Origin: Chitinophagaceae bacterium
GTDB taxonomy: Bacteria > Bacteroidota > Bacteroidia > Chitinophagales > Chitinophagaceae
Assembly: GCA_016703625.1 (NCBI GenBank)
Contig: JADJBP010000004.1
Span: 124,001 to 188,000 of the forward strand
Length of the DNA stretch: 64,000 nt
Direction: 5' to 3'
Numbering within the stretch: the first letter of the stretch is position 1; each line of letters starts with the position of its first letter. A program made the translations under genes and the position numbers. Positions 8,807 through 18,356 of this stretch are shown here, piece after piece. Below the pieces are notes generated by a model that saw only the letters and a program-made list of their open reading frames with translations, searched no databases and had not been told where the DNA came from.

Positions 8807-11189
8807 ATGAATCACTATATAAAACATTTCAGGGAGATCGGGATAACAGATATTGCAACTGTGGGTGGCAAGAACGCATCACTGGGTGAAATGTTTTCGA
8901 AACTTTCAGCCAAAGGCATCCCCCGTACCGGATGGTTTTGCAACAAATGCTTTTGCTTTTGAAGAAATGCTTACCAAAAATTCACTGCATGCTCCTTTAC
9001 GCGAACTGATGCAGCAGCTTGACCGGGAAAAATATACAAACCTTGAATCAACAGGTGCAAAAGCCAGGAAATTAATGATGGATGCCGTATTGCCGGATTC
9101 ACTGCAAACTGCTATAGTGGAAGCCTACCGGGAATTGTGTGTCAATTCATCATGCGCCGTAGCTGTAAGAAGCAGCGCCACGGCCGAAGACCTGCCACAG
9201 GCCAGTTTTGCAGGGCAGCATGAATCCTATCTTAATATACAGGAAGAAGCCGCATTGCTGGAAGCAACCAAAAAATGTTTTGCCTCATTATATACCAACC
9301 GGGCCATCAAATACCGAGAGGATAATGGTTTTACATGAAAAGTTGCTTTATCCATTGGCGTGCAGATCATGGTTAGATCCGATAAAGCTTCTTCCGGGGT
9401 TTGTTTTACGCTGGAACCCGAATCGGGGTTTACCAATATTATTCACATCAGCGGTGTTTGGGGATTGGGCGAAAATATTGTACAGGGAACTGTAACCCCG
9501 GATGAATTCTATGTGTTTAAACCAACGTTACTGCAGGGTAAAAATGCCATCATTCAAAAAAAGCTGGGTGAAAAAGCACTCACCATGATATATAGCAATG
9601 ATGTTCAAAATCCTGTTGTTAATATCGCTACCGCTGCAGCCATGCAGGAACAGTTTGTGTTGACCGATGAAGAAGTAACCAGGCTGGCTAAATGGGCAAT
9701 GATCATTGAAGAACATTACCACAAGACCATGGATATTGAATGGGCCAAAGACGGGATATCCAATGAACTGTTCATTATCCAGGCCAGGCCCGAAACGGTT
9801 CACTCCCAAAAAAATCCATTGCTGGTAAAGGAATACAAACTATTGAATAAAAGTGAGATCCTTACCAAAGGCAATGCCATCGGAACTAAAATAACAACAG
9901 GAACTGCCAGGGTATTACAATCAGCCGCTGAGTCCGGTAAATTGCAACCGGGCGAGATCGTTGTTACTGATCTCACAAGTCCGGACTGGGATCCCATTTT
10001 AAAAAATGCCGGTGCGATCATAACCAATAAAGGCGGCAGAACCAGCCACGCTTCCATTGTTGCACGGGAAATAGGTGTACCGGCCATTGTGGGTTGTGGC
10101 GATGCAACCCAAAAGATCAGTGACGGGGACCTGATCACCGTTTCCTGCTGCGAAGGCAAAACCGGTTTTGTGTACAAAGGCAAACTGGCTTATAAAGAAA
10201 CGGCACTCGATTTTTCCAATATAAAAAAACCGGAAAATACCCAGGTGATGCTGATCGCCGGAGATCCAGATAAAGCATTTAAATTATCTTTTTATCCCAA
10301 TGACGGTGTAGGGTTGATGCGTATTGAGTTTATCATTACCCATTCCGTTCAGGTACATCCGATGGCATTGGTTAAATTCAATGAGTTAAAGGATGCAGCC
10401 GTTAAACTGCAGATCGAAGCGCTAACACACCATTACCCGGATAAGGAAAAATACTTTGTTGATAAACTGGCGGAAGGGGTGGCTACCATTGCTGCAGCTT
10501 TTTATCCCAAAACCGTGATCGTTCGGATGAGCGATTTTAAAACCAATGAATATGCAAACCTGATCGGGGGCAGTGATTTTGAACCACAGGAAGAGAACCC
10601 GATGATCGGTTTCCGCGGCGCATCCAGGTACTACAATGACCTGTACAGGGAAGGTTTCAGGCTTGAATGTGAGGCCATTCTTAAAGTAAGGGATGATATG
10701 GGACTCACCAATGTAAAAGTAATGATCCCGTTCTGCAGAACGATAGATGAAGGCAATAAAGTGATCGCTGTAATGCAACGCTATGGCCTGCAACAGGGTG
10801 TTAATGGCCTGGAAATTTATGTGATGGCCGAAATACCCAGTAATGTTATTTTAGCCACAAAATTCGCCGGCATCTTTGATGGATTCTCCATTGGCTCCAA
10901 TGACCTTACGCAGTTAACACTGGGCATCGACAGGGATTCTGCCATTATCACGGACCTTTTCAGTGAACAGAATGAAGCCGTGATGGAAATGATCGCCACC
11001 ATGATCAGCAGGGCCAGGGATGCAGGAGTAAAAATTGGTTTGTGCGGACAGGCCCCCAGCGATTTTCCTGAATTTGCACAGTTCCTGGTGGAAAAGGGCA
11101 TCGATAGTATCTCTTTTAACCCGGATGCACTCCTGAAAGGGATCGAGAACATTAAAAAAGCGGAATTGCAATTTTTGGTACCCGCATAA
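8807..11189 (+). CDS. ppsA: Phosphoenolpyruvate synthase (frame broken)
   Basis: Start ATG 8807 (MNHYIKHFREIG); restored length about 794 residues, normal for PpsA. The N-terminal ATP-binding half shows VGGKNASLGEMF, VAVRSSATAEDLPQASFAGQHE and IMVRSDKASSGVCFT. The central swivelling domain carries GGRTSHASIVAREIG with the phosphorylated His near residue 413. The C-terminal barrel ends with GLCGQAPSDFPEFAQFLV. The enzyme makes PEP from pyruvate and ATP (AMP and Pi released), feeding gluconeogenesis. Two defects occur: one extra C in the run at 8929-8934, and an in-frame TGA at 9336-9338 explainable by contracted C and A runs. The neighbouring pfkB suggests a glycolysis/gluconeogenesis switch in non-growing cells. 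Confidence 0.92.
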
Positions 11190-11246
11190 ATGATTTACTT
11201 AAGTGTAATTTCAATGAATGAACCCGAATAAGGCTTACCTTAACTT

Positions 11247-12179
11247 ATGGCTTCCATCATCACCATTACTTTTAGTCCCTGTATAGATAAAAGCACTTCC
11301 ATACCCGAACTCATACCCGAAAAAAAAATAAGATGCGCTGTACCAAAACTGGAACCCGGTGGTGGCGGTATCAATGTGGCCAGGGCCATCCAAAAACTCG
11401 GAGGATCGGCCGTTGCCATTTTTCCTTCAGGCGGGTATACCGGTAAATTTTTCAATCATTTGATGGAAAAAGATAATGTGCCATCGGTCATTATTGAAAC
11501 CGGTAATGAGACCAGGGAAAATATCATTGTACTGGATGACAGCACCAATAATCAATACCGTTTTGGGATGCCGGGAACCCGGTTAACCGAAACCGAATGG
11601 CAACAATGCCTGCAGGCAGTGGAAGCCATAAAAAATGCGGAATTCATCATTGCCAGCGGCAGTTTACCGCCCGGTGTTCCGTTGAACATTTATGCACAAC
11701 TGGCAAAGATCGCCAAAAACAATCATGCAAAATTTATTGTGGATACATCCGGTGAAGCCCTGCAGCATGCAGCAGATGAAGGCGTTTTTATGCTTAAGCC
11801 AAACCTGGGCGAATTAAGTTCGCTGGCCGGCAAAACTGAATTGCAACCGGATGATATTAAAGATATCGCCAGGGGGATGATCGCTGCCGGAAAATGTGAA
11901 GTGATGGCCATATCGATGGGTGCTGCCGGCGCCATGCTGGTAACAAGAGATATGCATGCCATCATAAAGCCACCGCCTGCTGAAAGAAAAAGCACGGTTG
12001 GCGCAGGTGACAGTATGGTTGGCGGAATTGTTTTTTACCTCTCGCAGGGCAAAAGCCTGCTGGAGGCTGTACAATACGGCGTAGCCTGTGGTACGGCAGC
12101 AACGATGAATACCGGAACGGAGTTGTGTAAAAAAGAAGATGCAGACAGGTTATATGCCTTGATACGGGAGGGTAACTGA
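11247..12179 (+). CDS. pfkB: 6-phosphofructokinase II (PfkB/ribokinase family)
   Basis: 310 residues, the length of E. coli PfkB (Pfk-2), which it resembles along its whole length. Shared segments include LEPGGGGINVARAIQKLGG near residue 35, a SGSLPPGVP motif, VDTSGEALQ, LKPNLGELS, and the C-terminal STVGAGDSMVGG with the catalytic Asp (GAGD). It phosphorylates fructose-6-phosphate with ATP, although related members use tagatose- or fructose-1-phosphate. It follows ppsA by 57 nt on the same strand and precedes the CHAD gene by 25 nt. A pfkB is also part of the mycobacterial dormancy regulon. Intact frame. Confidence 0.88.
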   Translation: MASIITITFSPCIDKSTSIPELIPEKKIRCAVPKLEPGGGGINVARAIQKLGGSAVAIFPSGGYTGKFFNHLMEKDNVPSVIIETGNETRENIIVLDDSTNNQYRFGMPGTRLTETEWQQCLQAVEAIKNAEFIIASGSLPPGVPLNIYAQLAKIAKNNHAKFIVDTSGEALQHAADEGVFMLKPNLGELSSLAGKTELQPDDIKDIARGMIAAGKCEVMAISMGAAGAMLVTRDMHAIIKPPPAERKSTVGAGDSMVGGIVFYLSQGKSLLEAVQYGVACGTAATMNTGTELCKKEDADRLYALIREGN

Positions 12180-12204
12180 AATTGATATTTTACAATACTG
12201 TTTT

Positions 12205-13023
12205 ATGAATAAAAGGCAGCTGAAGCATATAACCAACGATCATTACAGGCTGTTGAAAATGCAAATCAAAAAAGTGGCTGATAATTTTGATGCAGATGCG
12301 ATACATGAGTTCAGGGTTGCCTATAAAAAATTGCGGGCTTTTTTCCGGATGATCAATGCCGGGAATAAAAAGAACGAAAAAATAAAAATTTCCAAAAAAT
12401 TGCAACAGGCTTACGGTATTGCAGGATCGATCCGTGACCTTCAATTACAACAGCAACGGATACGTGAAATCATCGTACACGAATTTGAAAGGCCACAGGA
12501 TTACCTGGACCGCCTGCAGCAAACCATTGATAAACTGAAACCAGGCTTTGCTGAAATAGGCCAGGGCAAGCAGGTTGACAAATGCAAAAATAAAACCGAT
12601 GCCCTGATCCCGGATGAATTTTCAATTCAGCGTTTCCGTGATTTTGTATCTCAAAAATGGGCTTCTGTACGTACCATCATTAAATACCGCCAGTTACGGG
12701 ATGACCATTTACATACCATCCGTAAACACCTGAAAGACCTTTTCTATAACCTGAAGATCTTTGATGAATCTGAAGGAGCCATAATTTCACAGGGTATTTG
12801 GAAAGAAAAAGATGAAGCGTATTATTTTCAACTCCTGGATGATCTGGGAAGCTTCCAGGACAGGTGTATGGCCATTTCTTTATTGGATAAAAAATGGGTA
12901 AATGGATTAAACAGTTATAACCGTAAAAAGCTGGTCCGGGTAAAAAATAACTGGATGATTGAAAAGCGGCTGCTAAAGCAAATGCTGGTCATAAAACTGG
13001 GATCCGGAATGGCCGGTCAGTAA
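12205..13023 (+). CDS. CHAD domain protein (predicted polyphosphate binding)
   Basis: 272 residues, all helical and strongly basic. The diagnostic CHAD motif is the early AIHEFRVAYKKLRAFFRM, whose His and Arg/Lys residues line a phosphate-binding groove; a second conserved stretch is YFQLLDDLGSFQDRCMA near residue 215. CHAD domains bind inorganic polyphosphate and target proteins to granules. No CYTH triphosphatase domain is fused. The position behind ppsA and pfkB in the stress operon is consistent with a polyphosphate role in energy storage. It begins 25 nt after pfkB. Confidence 0.85.
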   Translation: MNKRQLKHITNDHYRLLKMQIKKVADNFDADAIHEFRVAYKKLRAFFRMINAGNKKNEKIKISKKLQQAYGIAGSIRDLQLQQQRIREIIVHEFERPQDYLDRLQQTIDKLKPGFAEIGQGKQVDKCKNKTDALIPDEFSIQRFRDFVSQKWASVRTIIKYRQLRDDHLHTIRKHLKDLFYNLKIFDESEGAIISQGIWKEKDEAYYFQLLDDLGSFQDRCMAISLLDKKWVNGLNSYNRKKLVRVKNNWMIEKRLLKQMLVIKLGSGMAGQ

Positions 13024-13058
13024 GCATTTAATTAAGCCTGCAGTACATTTTATTATGA

Positions 13059-13070
13059 TGATAATCATCA
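13059..13070 (+). promoter_or_regulatory. Candidate FNR/CRP-like operator ahead of mlaE
   Basis: TGAT-AATC-ATCA fits TGAY-N4-RTCA inside a longer palindrome (TGATGAT A ATCATCA, 13056-13070). It is 72 nt upstream of the mlaE start. No clean TAnnTTTG element lies at the usual distance, so support is weaker than at other sites. Confidence 0.35.
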
Positions 13071-13141
13071 GTTATACTGACCATCTGTATAAAACAAACG
13101 ACGAATAATGGATAACTTAGTTTATTCTTTCAGATAAGTTT

Positions 13142-13915
13142 TTGCCGTTGAAAGTAAAATTATTTTTAACCGAAGCTGGTGAGCTGTCACGTTTTACAGG
13201 CCGTTTTTTCAAACAATGGTTCAGGCCACGTTATGAAATTGCCGAACTGATGCGGCAATGTTATGTGATCGGGTATAATTCGCTTCCGCTTGTTGGTTTA
13301 ACAGCATTTATCATGGGTCTTGTTTTAACCATGCAGTTACGGCCTTCCATGGTTGATTATGGAGTAGAATCCCAATTACCGGCCATAGTAGGTATTGCCA
13401 TCATTAGGGAAATTGGCCCGGTTATAACTGCATTGATCTTTGCCGGAAAGATAGGTAGCAGTATTGGCGCAGAACTGGGATCCATGAAGGTTACAGAGCA
13501 GATAGATGCCATGGAAGTGAGCGGGACCAACCCTTTTAAATACCTGGTAGTAACGCGGGTGCTGGCCGCTACACTTATGTTGCCTGTACTGGTATTGCTT
13601 GGTGATGCCATTTCTTTGTATGGTTCCTGGCTCGGTGTAAATATCCGGAGTACCACCAGCTTTTCTTTATTCTGGACACAGGTCATTGACAATCTTTCAT
13701 TCTCCGATGTATTGCCGGCTTTTATCAAGAGTTATTTTTTTGGTTTCGCTGTGGGCATCATCGGTTGCTATAAAGGTTATACCAGCAGCAAGGGTACCGA
13801 AGGGGTAGGGCGTTCAGCCAATTCTGCTGTAGTGGTATCATCGGTTGTGATCTTTGTGATAGACCTGTTGGCAGTGCAGGTGGCTGATGCGCTGGGTTTT
13901 AAATTAAAAACATGA
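13142..13915 (+). CDS. mlaE: MlaE-type lipid ABC transporter permease
   Basis: 257 residues with five or six hydrophobic segments. The family core is clear: VGLTAFIMGLVLTMQL, GIAIIREIGPVITALIFAGKIGSSIGAELGSMKVTEQIDAMEVSGTNP (given here only as a landmark around residues 90-130) and a C-terminal GVGRSANSAVV. MlaE permeases work with MlaF ATPase and MlaD substrate-binding proteins to move phospholipids between inner and outer membranes. The chosen start is TTG 13142; a second TTG follows two codons later, so the exact start is unsure. The stop overlaps the mlaF start by 4 nt (ATGA). Confidence 0.9.
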   Translation: MPLKVKLFLTEAGELSRFTGRFFKQWFRPRYEIAELMRQCYVIGYNSLPLVGLTAFIMGLVLTMQLRPSMVDYGVESQLPAIVGIAIIREIGPVITALIFAGKIGSSIGAELGSMKVTEQIDAMEVSGTNPFKYLVVTRVLAATLMLPVLVLLGDAISLYGSWLGVNIRSTTSFSLFWTQVIDNLSFSDVLPAFIKSYFFGFAVGIIGCYKGYTSSKGTEGVGRSANSAVVVSSVVIFVIDLLAVQVADALGFKLKT

Positions 13916-14688
13916 TCGCCGAAAAAGAACATATTGCAGGTAAAGAAACACCCTCGCCGGGCGGAAATGTTTTGGTGATCCGCAACCTGTTCAAATCATT
14001 TGGTAATAACCATGTACTGGCAGATTTTAACCTGGAGATACAAAAAGGGGAGAGTGTGGTTGTGCTGGGAAAATCAGGCTCAGGTAAATCCGTTTTAATA
14101 AAATGTATCATAGGTTTACTGGAGCCCGATAAAGGGAGCATTGAAATGTTCGGAAAAAATATTCCGGATCTTGATGAACAGGAACTGGATGAAATAAGGG
14201 CTAAAGTTGGGTTTTTATTCCAGAGCAATGCCCTGTACGACTCGATGACGATAAGGGAGAACCTGGAATTCCCATTGCGCCGCCACTGGATAGAGGTTTC
14301 GCAGGATGAAGTAAATACGATGGTGATGGAAGCCCTTGAAGATGTTGGCCTGGAACATACCGTAGATATGATGCCGGCAGAACTGTCGGGCGGCATGCGC
14401 AAAAGGATCGCCCTGGCCCGTACTTTGATCCTGAAACCGGAGATCATTTTATATGATGAACCTACAACAGGTCTGGACCCGATGACAGCCAAAGGGATCA
14501 TAGAACTGATCGTGGAGATCCAGAAAAAATACAATACCACATCACTGGTCATTTCGCATGATATGAATTGTGTACGCATGGCAAGCGACCGGGTTGTGAT
14601 CCTGGTTGATGGAAGGTGCTATGCAAGCGGTACTTTTGACAGCTTACTGAAAAACCCCGATCCTAATGTGAAACAATTTTTTGAATAG
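13912..14688 (+). CDS. mlaF: MlaF-type ABC transporter ATPase
   Basis: 258 residues. Walker A is GKSGSGKSV near residue 55, the Q-loop is GFLFQSNALYD, the signature motif is ELSGGMRKRIALART, Walker B is IILYDEPTTGLDP, and the switch His is in VISHDMN. This order and the SGGM form of the signature are typical of MlaF-like ATPases. It powers phospholipid transport through MlaE. It overlaps mlaE by 4 nt and precedes mlaD by 8 nt, an intact MlaE-F-D operon order. Confidence 0.93.
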   Translation: MIAEKEHIAGKETPSPGGNVLVIRNLFKSFGNNHVLADFNLEIQKGESVVVLGKSGSGKSVLIKCIIGLLEPDKGSIEMFGKNIPDLDEQELDEIRAKVGFLFQSNALYDSMTIRENLEFPLRRHWIEVSQDEVNTMVMEALEDVGLEHTVDMMPAELSGGMRKRIALARTLILKPEIILYDEPTTGLDPMTAKGIIELIVEIQKKYNTTSLVISHDMNCVRMASDRVVILVDGRCYASGTFDSLLKNPDPNVKQFFE

Positions 14689-14696
14689 ATATACTT

Positions 14697-15676
14697 ATGG
14701 CAAAAAGACTCGTTAATAATGTAAAATTAGGCACATTTGTCCTGGGCGGATTATTGTTCCTTGTTCTCCTGCTGTATATGATCGGCAGGAACAGTAACTT
14801 ATTCGGCAAGACCTATGTGCTGAAAGCCCGGTTTGAAAATATACAGGGAGTGGTGGCCGGCAACAATGTACGGTTTTCGGGTATTCATGCTGGTACGGTA
14901 AAAAAAGTGAAGATACTGAGTGATACGGTCATTGAAGTAACTATGATCATAGAAACAAAAATGAAGTCCATCATCCGTAAAACTGCACTGGTTTCCATCG
15001 GGACCGACGGGCTTGTTGGTAATAAAGTGGTCAATATTGTGCCATCACATGAACCCGGGGAATTTGCTGTAGCAGGAGATATTTTGCCGGTGAAGAAGGC
15101 AATAGCAACTGATGATATGCTGCAGACATTGTACAAAACCAATAATGATGTGGCGGTCATTGCAGCCGACCTGAAAACAACAGTGCAACGCATAAACAAC
15201 AGCAGTGCATTGTGGGGCTGCTGAATGATGATGCCATACCGCGTGAACTGCGGACTGCTGTTGCCAACATCCGTTCGGCAACGGGTAAAGCCGGCAATAT
15301 GGTGAATAACCTGGATGCCATTGTAACAGATGTAAAAAACGGCAAGGGTTCAATAGGTGCACTTTTAACCGATACCGCTTTTGCAAAAAACCTGAATGAA
15401 GCAGTACTTAAGATCAGGTCAGTTGGCGAGGAAGCGGATGCTCTGGCGGTTGAGATCAACAAAATGGTTGCCGGTATACAACAGGATGTAAATACCGGTA
15501 AAGGACCGGTAAATGCCCTGCTAAAGGATTCAACGATGGTGATAAAACTTAATACCAGCCTTGAAAATATTCAGAAAGGCACTGACAATTTTAACCAGAA
15601 TATGGAAGCGTTGAAACACAATATCCTGTTCAGGGGTTATTTCGGAAGCAGGAAAACAAAAGCTAAGAATAACTGA
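14697..15676 (+). CDS. mlaD: MlaD-like MCE domain lipid-binding protein (one frame break)
   Basis: Restored protein of about 327 residues: an N-terminal membrane anchor (GTFVLGGLLFLVLLLYMIG, residues 12-30), an MCE/MlaD domain at about 38-120 with VRFSGIHAGTVKKV and GTDGLVGNKVV, then a long helical tail containing two GKGxxxALLxD repeats (NGKGSIGALLTD and TGKGPVNALLKD). The frame breaks at a G4 run near 15213-15216; one added G restores ALWGLLNDDAIP. MlaD hexamers form a hydrophobic channel for lipids. The last roughly 20 codons are duplicated downstream (see the repeat at 15620-16175). Confidence 0.88.
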
Positions 15677-16175
15677 AACCCTGATTTTATCTTCCTTTCC
15701 TTAATTTTTGTACACGGTTCATTTACTTTTAATACCCGGTACTTTTTAAAAAAGGGGCCTGTATAAAACAACCCCGTTTATCCAAATCCTGAAAACCAAG
15801 GTGAAGGTAAAGGGAGAATAGTTACTGAATAATAATTCCGGTCACCAAAACTGATGATTGAAAACATGGATAACCGGAACAGGCAACTCACTTTAAAACA
15901 TAATTTCCTGTTGAGAGGCTATTTCAGGAAACCGGAAACACAAAAAGCTAAGAATAACTGAAACCCTGATTTTATCTTCCTTTCCTTAATTTTTGAACAC
16001 GGTTCATTTACTTTTAATGCCAGGTACTTTTTCAAAAAAAAATGGGGCCGGTATAAAAATACAACCCCGTATTTATCCAACATCCTATGAAAAACCAGAG
16101 CAAAGGTAAAGGGAGAATAGTTGCTGAATAATATCTGTGGTCACCTAAACCGATGATTGTAAACAGTTACAACCG
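15620..16175 (+). repeat. 285-bp direct duplication covering the 3' end of mlaD and its downstream region
   Basis: Copy 1 (about 15620-15880) and copy 2 (about 15905-16175) match at an offset of 285 bp. Shared landmarks are AAGCTAAGAATAACTGAAAC at 15659 and 15944, the CGGTTCATTTACTTTTAAT block, and the GGTAAAGGGAGAATAGTT block. The copies differ by scattered substitutions and small indels, so this is an old duplication, not an assembly duplicate. It fills most of the gap between mlaD and the YtxH gene. Confidence 0.85.
15854..15961 (+). pseudogene. Duplicated mlaD C-terminal tail, 35-codon remnant
   Basis: The 35-codon frame MIENMDNRNRQLTLKHNF continues to LRGYFRKPETQKAKNN, matching the true MlaD end ALKHNILFRGYFGSRKTKAKNN. 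It has its own ATG and stop because the duplication fused mlaD's end to upstream intergenic sequence. Probably a non-functional remnant, although it could be translated as a small basic peptide. Confidence 0.6.
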
Positions 16176-16199
16176 GAAAACAGCTGTTGTCAACTCTCA

Positions 16200-16211
16200 T
16201 GACCAGTGTCA
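16200..16211 (+). promoter_or_regulatory. Candidate FNR/CRP-like operator ahead of the YtxH operon
   Basis: TGAC-CAGT-GTCA fits TGAY-N4-RTCA, 83 nt upstream of ATG 16294. The -7 region at the standard distance is A-rich but not TAnnTTTG, so this is a weaker member of the set. Confidence 0.35.
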
Positions 16212-16293
16212 GTAATATTATTGAGAGCTGTCATTGATAAAAAAATAGATTATATTTAACTTGTACTCATTATTAACAACTAAATCTTTTGTT

Positions 16294-16530
16294 ATGAACA
16301 CCAGTGGTAAAATATTAGCTGCTGTTGCTGCAGGGATTGCAGCCGGCGCTATATTGGGCATTTTATTTGCTCCCGATAAAGGTTCCGAAACCAGGAGGAA
16401 GATCAATGAACAGGGAAAGAAATTAGCCGATGATGTAAAGGACAAATTCAGCAAAGGCAAAGAAAAATTCAGCCAGTTCAAAGAGGATATTGAAAAGACC
16501 GTTAAGGAAAAAGTTGAGGAATTTGCATAG
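16294..16530 (+). CDS. YtxH domain protein
   Basis: 78 residues from ATG 16294; an upstream TTG is less likely. A Gly/Ala-rich membrane segment (ILAAVAAGIAAGAILGILFAP) is followed by DKGSETRRKINEQGKKL, the YtxH signature, and a charged helix. YtxH proteins are small, membrane-attached general stress proteins of unknown activity. It leads a compact group with a holin-superfamily-like membrane protein and a short basic protein, an arrangement I recall as common in Bacteroidota. Confidence 0.85.
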   Translation: MNTSGKILAAVAAGIAAGAILGILFAPDKGSETRRKINEQGKKLADDVKDKFSKGKEKFSQFKEDIEKTVKEKVEEFA

Positions 16531-16577
16531 GTGAACCGTTCACGGAACAGGTATTGTATGATAATAAAATTATCGTA

Positions 16578-16937
16578 ATGGAAAAGGCATATGCCAACAA
16601 AGAAGAACTTGCAGATTCGGTCAAAGAGTATGTTAATACAAGGATCGAGTCTACCAAATTAACCGTGGCAGAAAAAAGTTCCGCGATCATAGCCAACCTG
16701 GCTGCCGGTATGGTTGTGGCCATAGTTTTTTTGTTCTTTATCATTTTTGCAGGTATTGCCCTGGCCCTTGTTTTGGGTGAATGGATTGGTGAAAACTGGG
16801 CCGGTTTCCTTATTGTTGCCGGGATTTACCTGCTGATAGCCATAATCGTATGGTTTGCCAGGGGCCGGCTCATACGCCTGCCCGTTATGAACGCCATGAT
16901 CAAACAGTTATTTGGAAATGATGATGAAGAAGATTAA
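16578..16937 (+). CDS. Phage-holin-superfamily-III-like membrane protein
   Basis: 119 residues from ATG 16578 (MEKAYANKEELADSVKEYV). An N-terminal amphipathic helix is followed by two transmembrane helices (about residues 43-68 and 75-98) and a short acidic tail ending GNDDEED. The pattern matches the putative Actinobacteriota-type holin superfamily III (PF07332), which despite its name is a chromosomal envelope protein in most bacteria. There is no phage context here. It overlaps the next gene by 20 nt. Confidence 0.75.
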   Translation: MEKAYANKEELADSVKEYVNTRIESTKLTVAEKSSAIIANLAAGMVVAIVFLFFIIFAGIALALVLGEWIGENWAGFLIVAGIYLLIAIIVWFARGRLIRLPVMNAMIKQLFGNDDEED

Positions 16938-17214
16938 AAGTATAAAACAGTTAAAGGCCGAAAAACAGCGGTTACTGCTGCAACAGCAGGAACTGGAAGA
17001 CAGGATGCGGGGTAACTGGTCTGCAGTGAAAGAAGGTTTAAGTCCGGCCAATATCGCAAAGGATACCATGGGCAGCATCTTTAAGGGGGTTACCAATTTG
17101 GCAGTCAATAAGGAGGGTATCATAAAAGGAGCCATCGCTCTGGGTATTGGTTTCCTGGCAAAAAAAATAGCAAAAAGAGCCGGGACCAGGTTAAAAAAAG
17201 TGTTTACCAAATGA
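16918..17214 (+). CDS. Small basic hypothetical protein of the YtxH operon
   Basis: 98 residues from the first of three consecutive ATG codons (16918, 16921, 16924). The N-terminal half is a charged coiled-coil-like helix (LKAEKQRLLLQQQELEDRM); the C-terminal half has one hydrophobic stretch, GIIKGAIALGIGFLAKKIAK, followed by basic residues. I do not recognise a named family. The start lies within the end of the holin-like gene, implying translational coupling, and the product probably acts at the membrane with its neighbours. Confidence 0.75.
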   Translation: MMMKKIKSIKQLKAEKQRLLLQQQELEDRMRGNWSAVKEGLSPANIAKDTMGSIFKGVTNLAVNKEGIIKGAIALGIGFLAKKIAKRAGTRLKKVFTK

Positions 17215-17290
17215 TTATTCAGGCACACATTCCGGGAGCCGGTATTTAAAAACCGGGAGCCGGATTTTTTCATTATAAAAATTACACATT

Positions 17291-17518
17291 ATGGCAGTTT
17301 TAAAAGTACTCGAACTGATGGCCAGTTCCACAAAAAGTTGGGAAGATGCAGCACAGCAGGCTGTGAATGAAGCATCAAAAACCCTTAAACATATCCGTTC
17401 CGTTTATATCAAGGAACACAGTGCGGTGGTTAACAAGAATAAAATTGTTGAATACCGTATTACCGCCAAACTCAGTTTTGAAATAGAACATGCCGCTGCT
17501 TCCAAATCTAAAAAATAA
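17291..17518 (+). CDS. Dodecin family protein
   Basis: 75 residues with the dodecin pattern: VLELMASSTKSWEDAAQQAV, then ASKTLKHIRSVYIKEHSAVV, then a beta strand YRITAKLSFEIE. Dodecins assemble into hollow dodecamers that store flavin or bind CoA; the usual flavin-stacking Trp is present at residue 17 (SW). The C-terminus has a short Lys-rich extension. It lies 5 nt before the DUF2267 gene and is likely co-transcribed with it. Confidence 0.88.
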   Translation: MAVLKVLELMASSTKSWEDAAQQAVNEASKTLKHIRSVYIKEHSAVVNKNKIVEYRITAKLSFEIEHAAASKSKK

Positions 17519-17523
17519 TACCG

Positions 17524-17979
17524 GTGGCACTTGATTTTGAAAAATATGCCATTAAAGGAAATGAATTTGTTGGCCTGGTTGCAGAAGACCTGGAAGTGCC
17601 CGTAGACAAGGGCAGGATCGTGCGTTCCGTACTGCATGCTTTGCGGAACCGGCTGGTACACGAAGAATCATTTCAGCTGCTTGCCCAGCTACCCATGGCC
17701 ATGAAAGGCGTATACGTGGATGGCTGGAAATTCAATAAACCATTCAACCGTATCCGCCACCTCGATGATTTCCTGGATGAAGTAAAGATGGAAGATGCCG
17801 GCATGGCAGGATATGATTTTGGTAACCAGGCATCTGCTAAAGTGGCGGTTGGGGCTGTATTTAAAGCGCTCCATTTTTTTGTTACTGAAGGTGAAATGAA
17901 TGATATCACCGGGGTAATGCCGGGTGAATTAAAAAAATTCATTGCAGAAACCATTGCCGGAACGGATATGATTTTATAA
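17524..17979 (+). CDS. DUF2267 domain protein
   Basis: 151 residues starting at GTG 17524 (MALDFEKYAIKGNEFVGLVA). The family pattern of two helical repeats is seen: RIVRSVLHALRNRLVHEESFQLLAQLPMAMKGVYVDGW in the first half and AVGAVFKALHFFVTEGEMNDITGVMPGELKKF in the second (landmarks only). DUF2267 proteins occur in stress and low-oxygen gene clusters; no activity is known. It directly follows dodecin. Confidence 0.85.
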   Translation: MALDFEKYAIKGNEFVGLVAEDLEVPVDKGRIVRSVLHALRNRLVHEESFQLLAQLPMAMKGVYVDGWKFNKPFNRIRHLDDFLDEVKMEDAGMAGYDFGNQASAKVAVGAVFKALHFFVTEGEMNDITGVMPGELKKFIAETIAGTDMIL

Positions 17980-18040
17980 AACAAGCTGTTCCATTACCGG
18001 GTTTATACATTTTGTATTTCACGTAAAGGAATACCGCTCC

Positions 18041-18173
18041 TGCCTGCAGGCACGGGCTGGCTATCCGGAAACTTCCGATTACTATCCAGGTGGACCCAAC
18101 TTCCGGATCGGGCATCATTTATTTCCTGAAATCTGTCATATTCACTACCGGGCAATTGTCCCGATCCGGGAAA
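18041..18173. repeat. Palindromes in the 382-bp gap before the sensor kinase
   Basis: The gap 17980-18361 holds no convincing gene. TGCCTGCAGGCA (18041-18052) is a perfect palindrome. TTCCGGATCGGG (18101-18112) pairs with CCCGATCCGGGAA (18160-18172), forming a stem with a 47-nt loop and one bulge. These could be transcript ends or REP-like elements. A minus-strand open frame across the same bases has no recognisable family. Confidence 0.5.
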
Positions 18174-18356
18174 TAACTGCAGGTAATTTGGGCTTGTATT
18201 TAACCTCAAATCATCTTTATGAATACGCTCCGGCCGCAAATCTTCAAGTTGCGGGAGTTGGAACAAAACCGTGTAATGTCAGCTGCTGTATAATGCATGC
18301 AGGTTTAAGAAAAATCAACACCGGTTTCTAATTATGCATTTGATCATACCATTTCC

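Noticed and set aside
3564..11189. Reading the broken genes as a pseudogene-rich decaying region
   Set aside because: Breaks are almost all one-base homopolymer losses, restored proteins have conserved active sites, and intact long genes alternate with broken ones; sequencing error fits better.
16578..16937. Phage holin suggesting a prophage
   Set aside because: Holin superfamily III members are ordinary chromosomal envelope proteins here; no other phage genes, attachment sites or integrase are present.
18003..18266. Minus-strand open frame of 87 codons in the gap before the sensor kinase
   Set aside because: No recognisable family, no start signal, and it spans palindromic DNA that explains the composition; kept only as a structured intergenic region.
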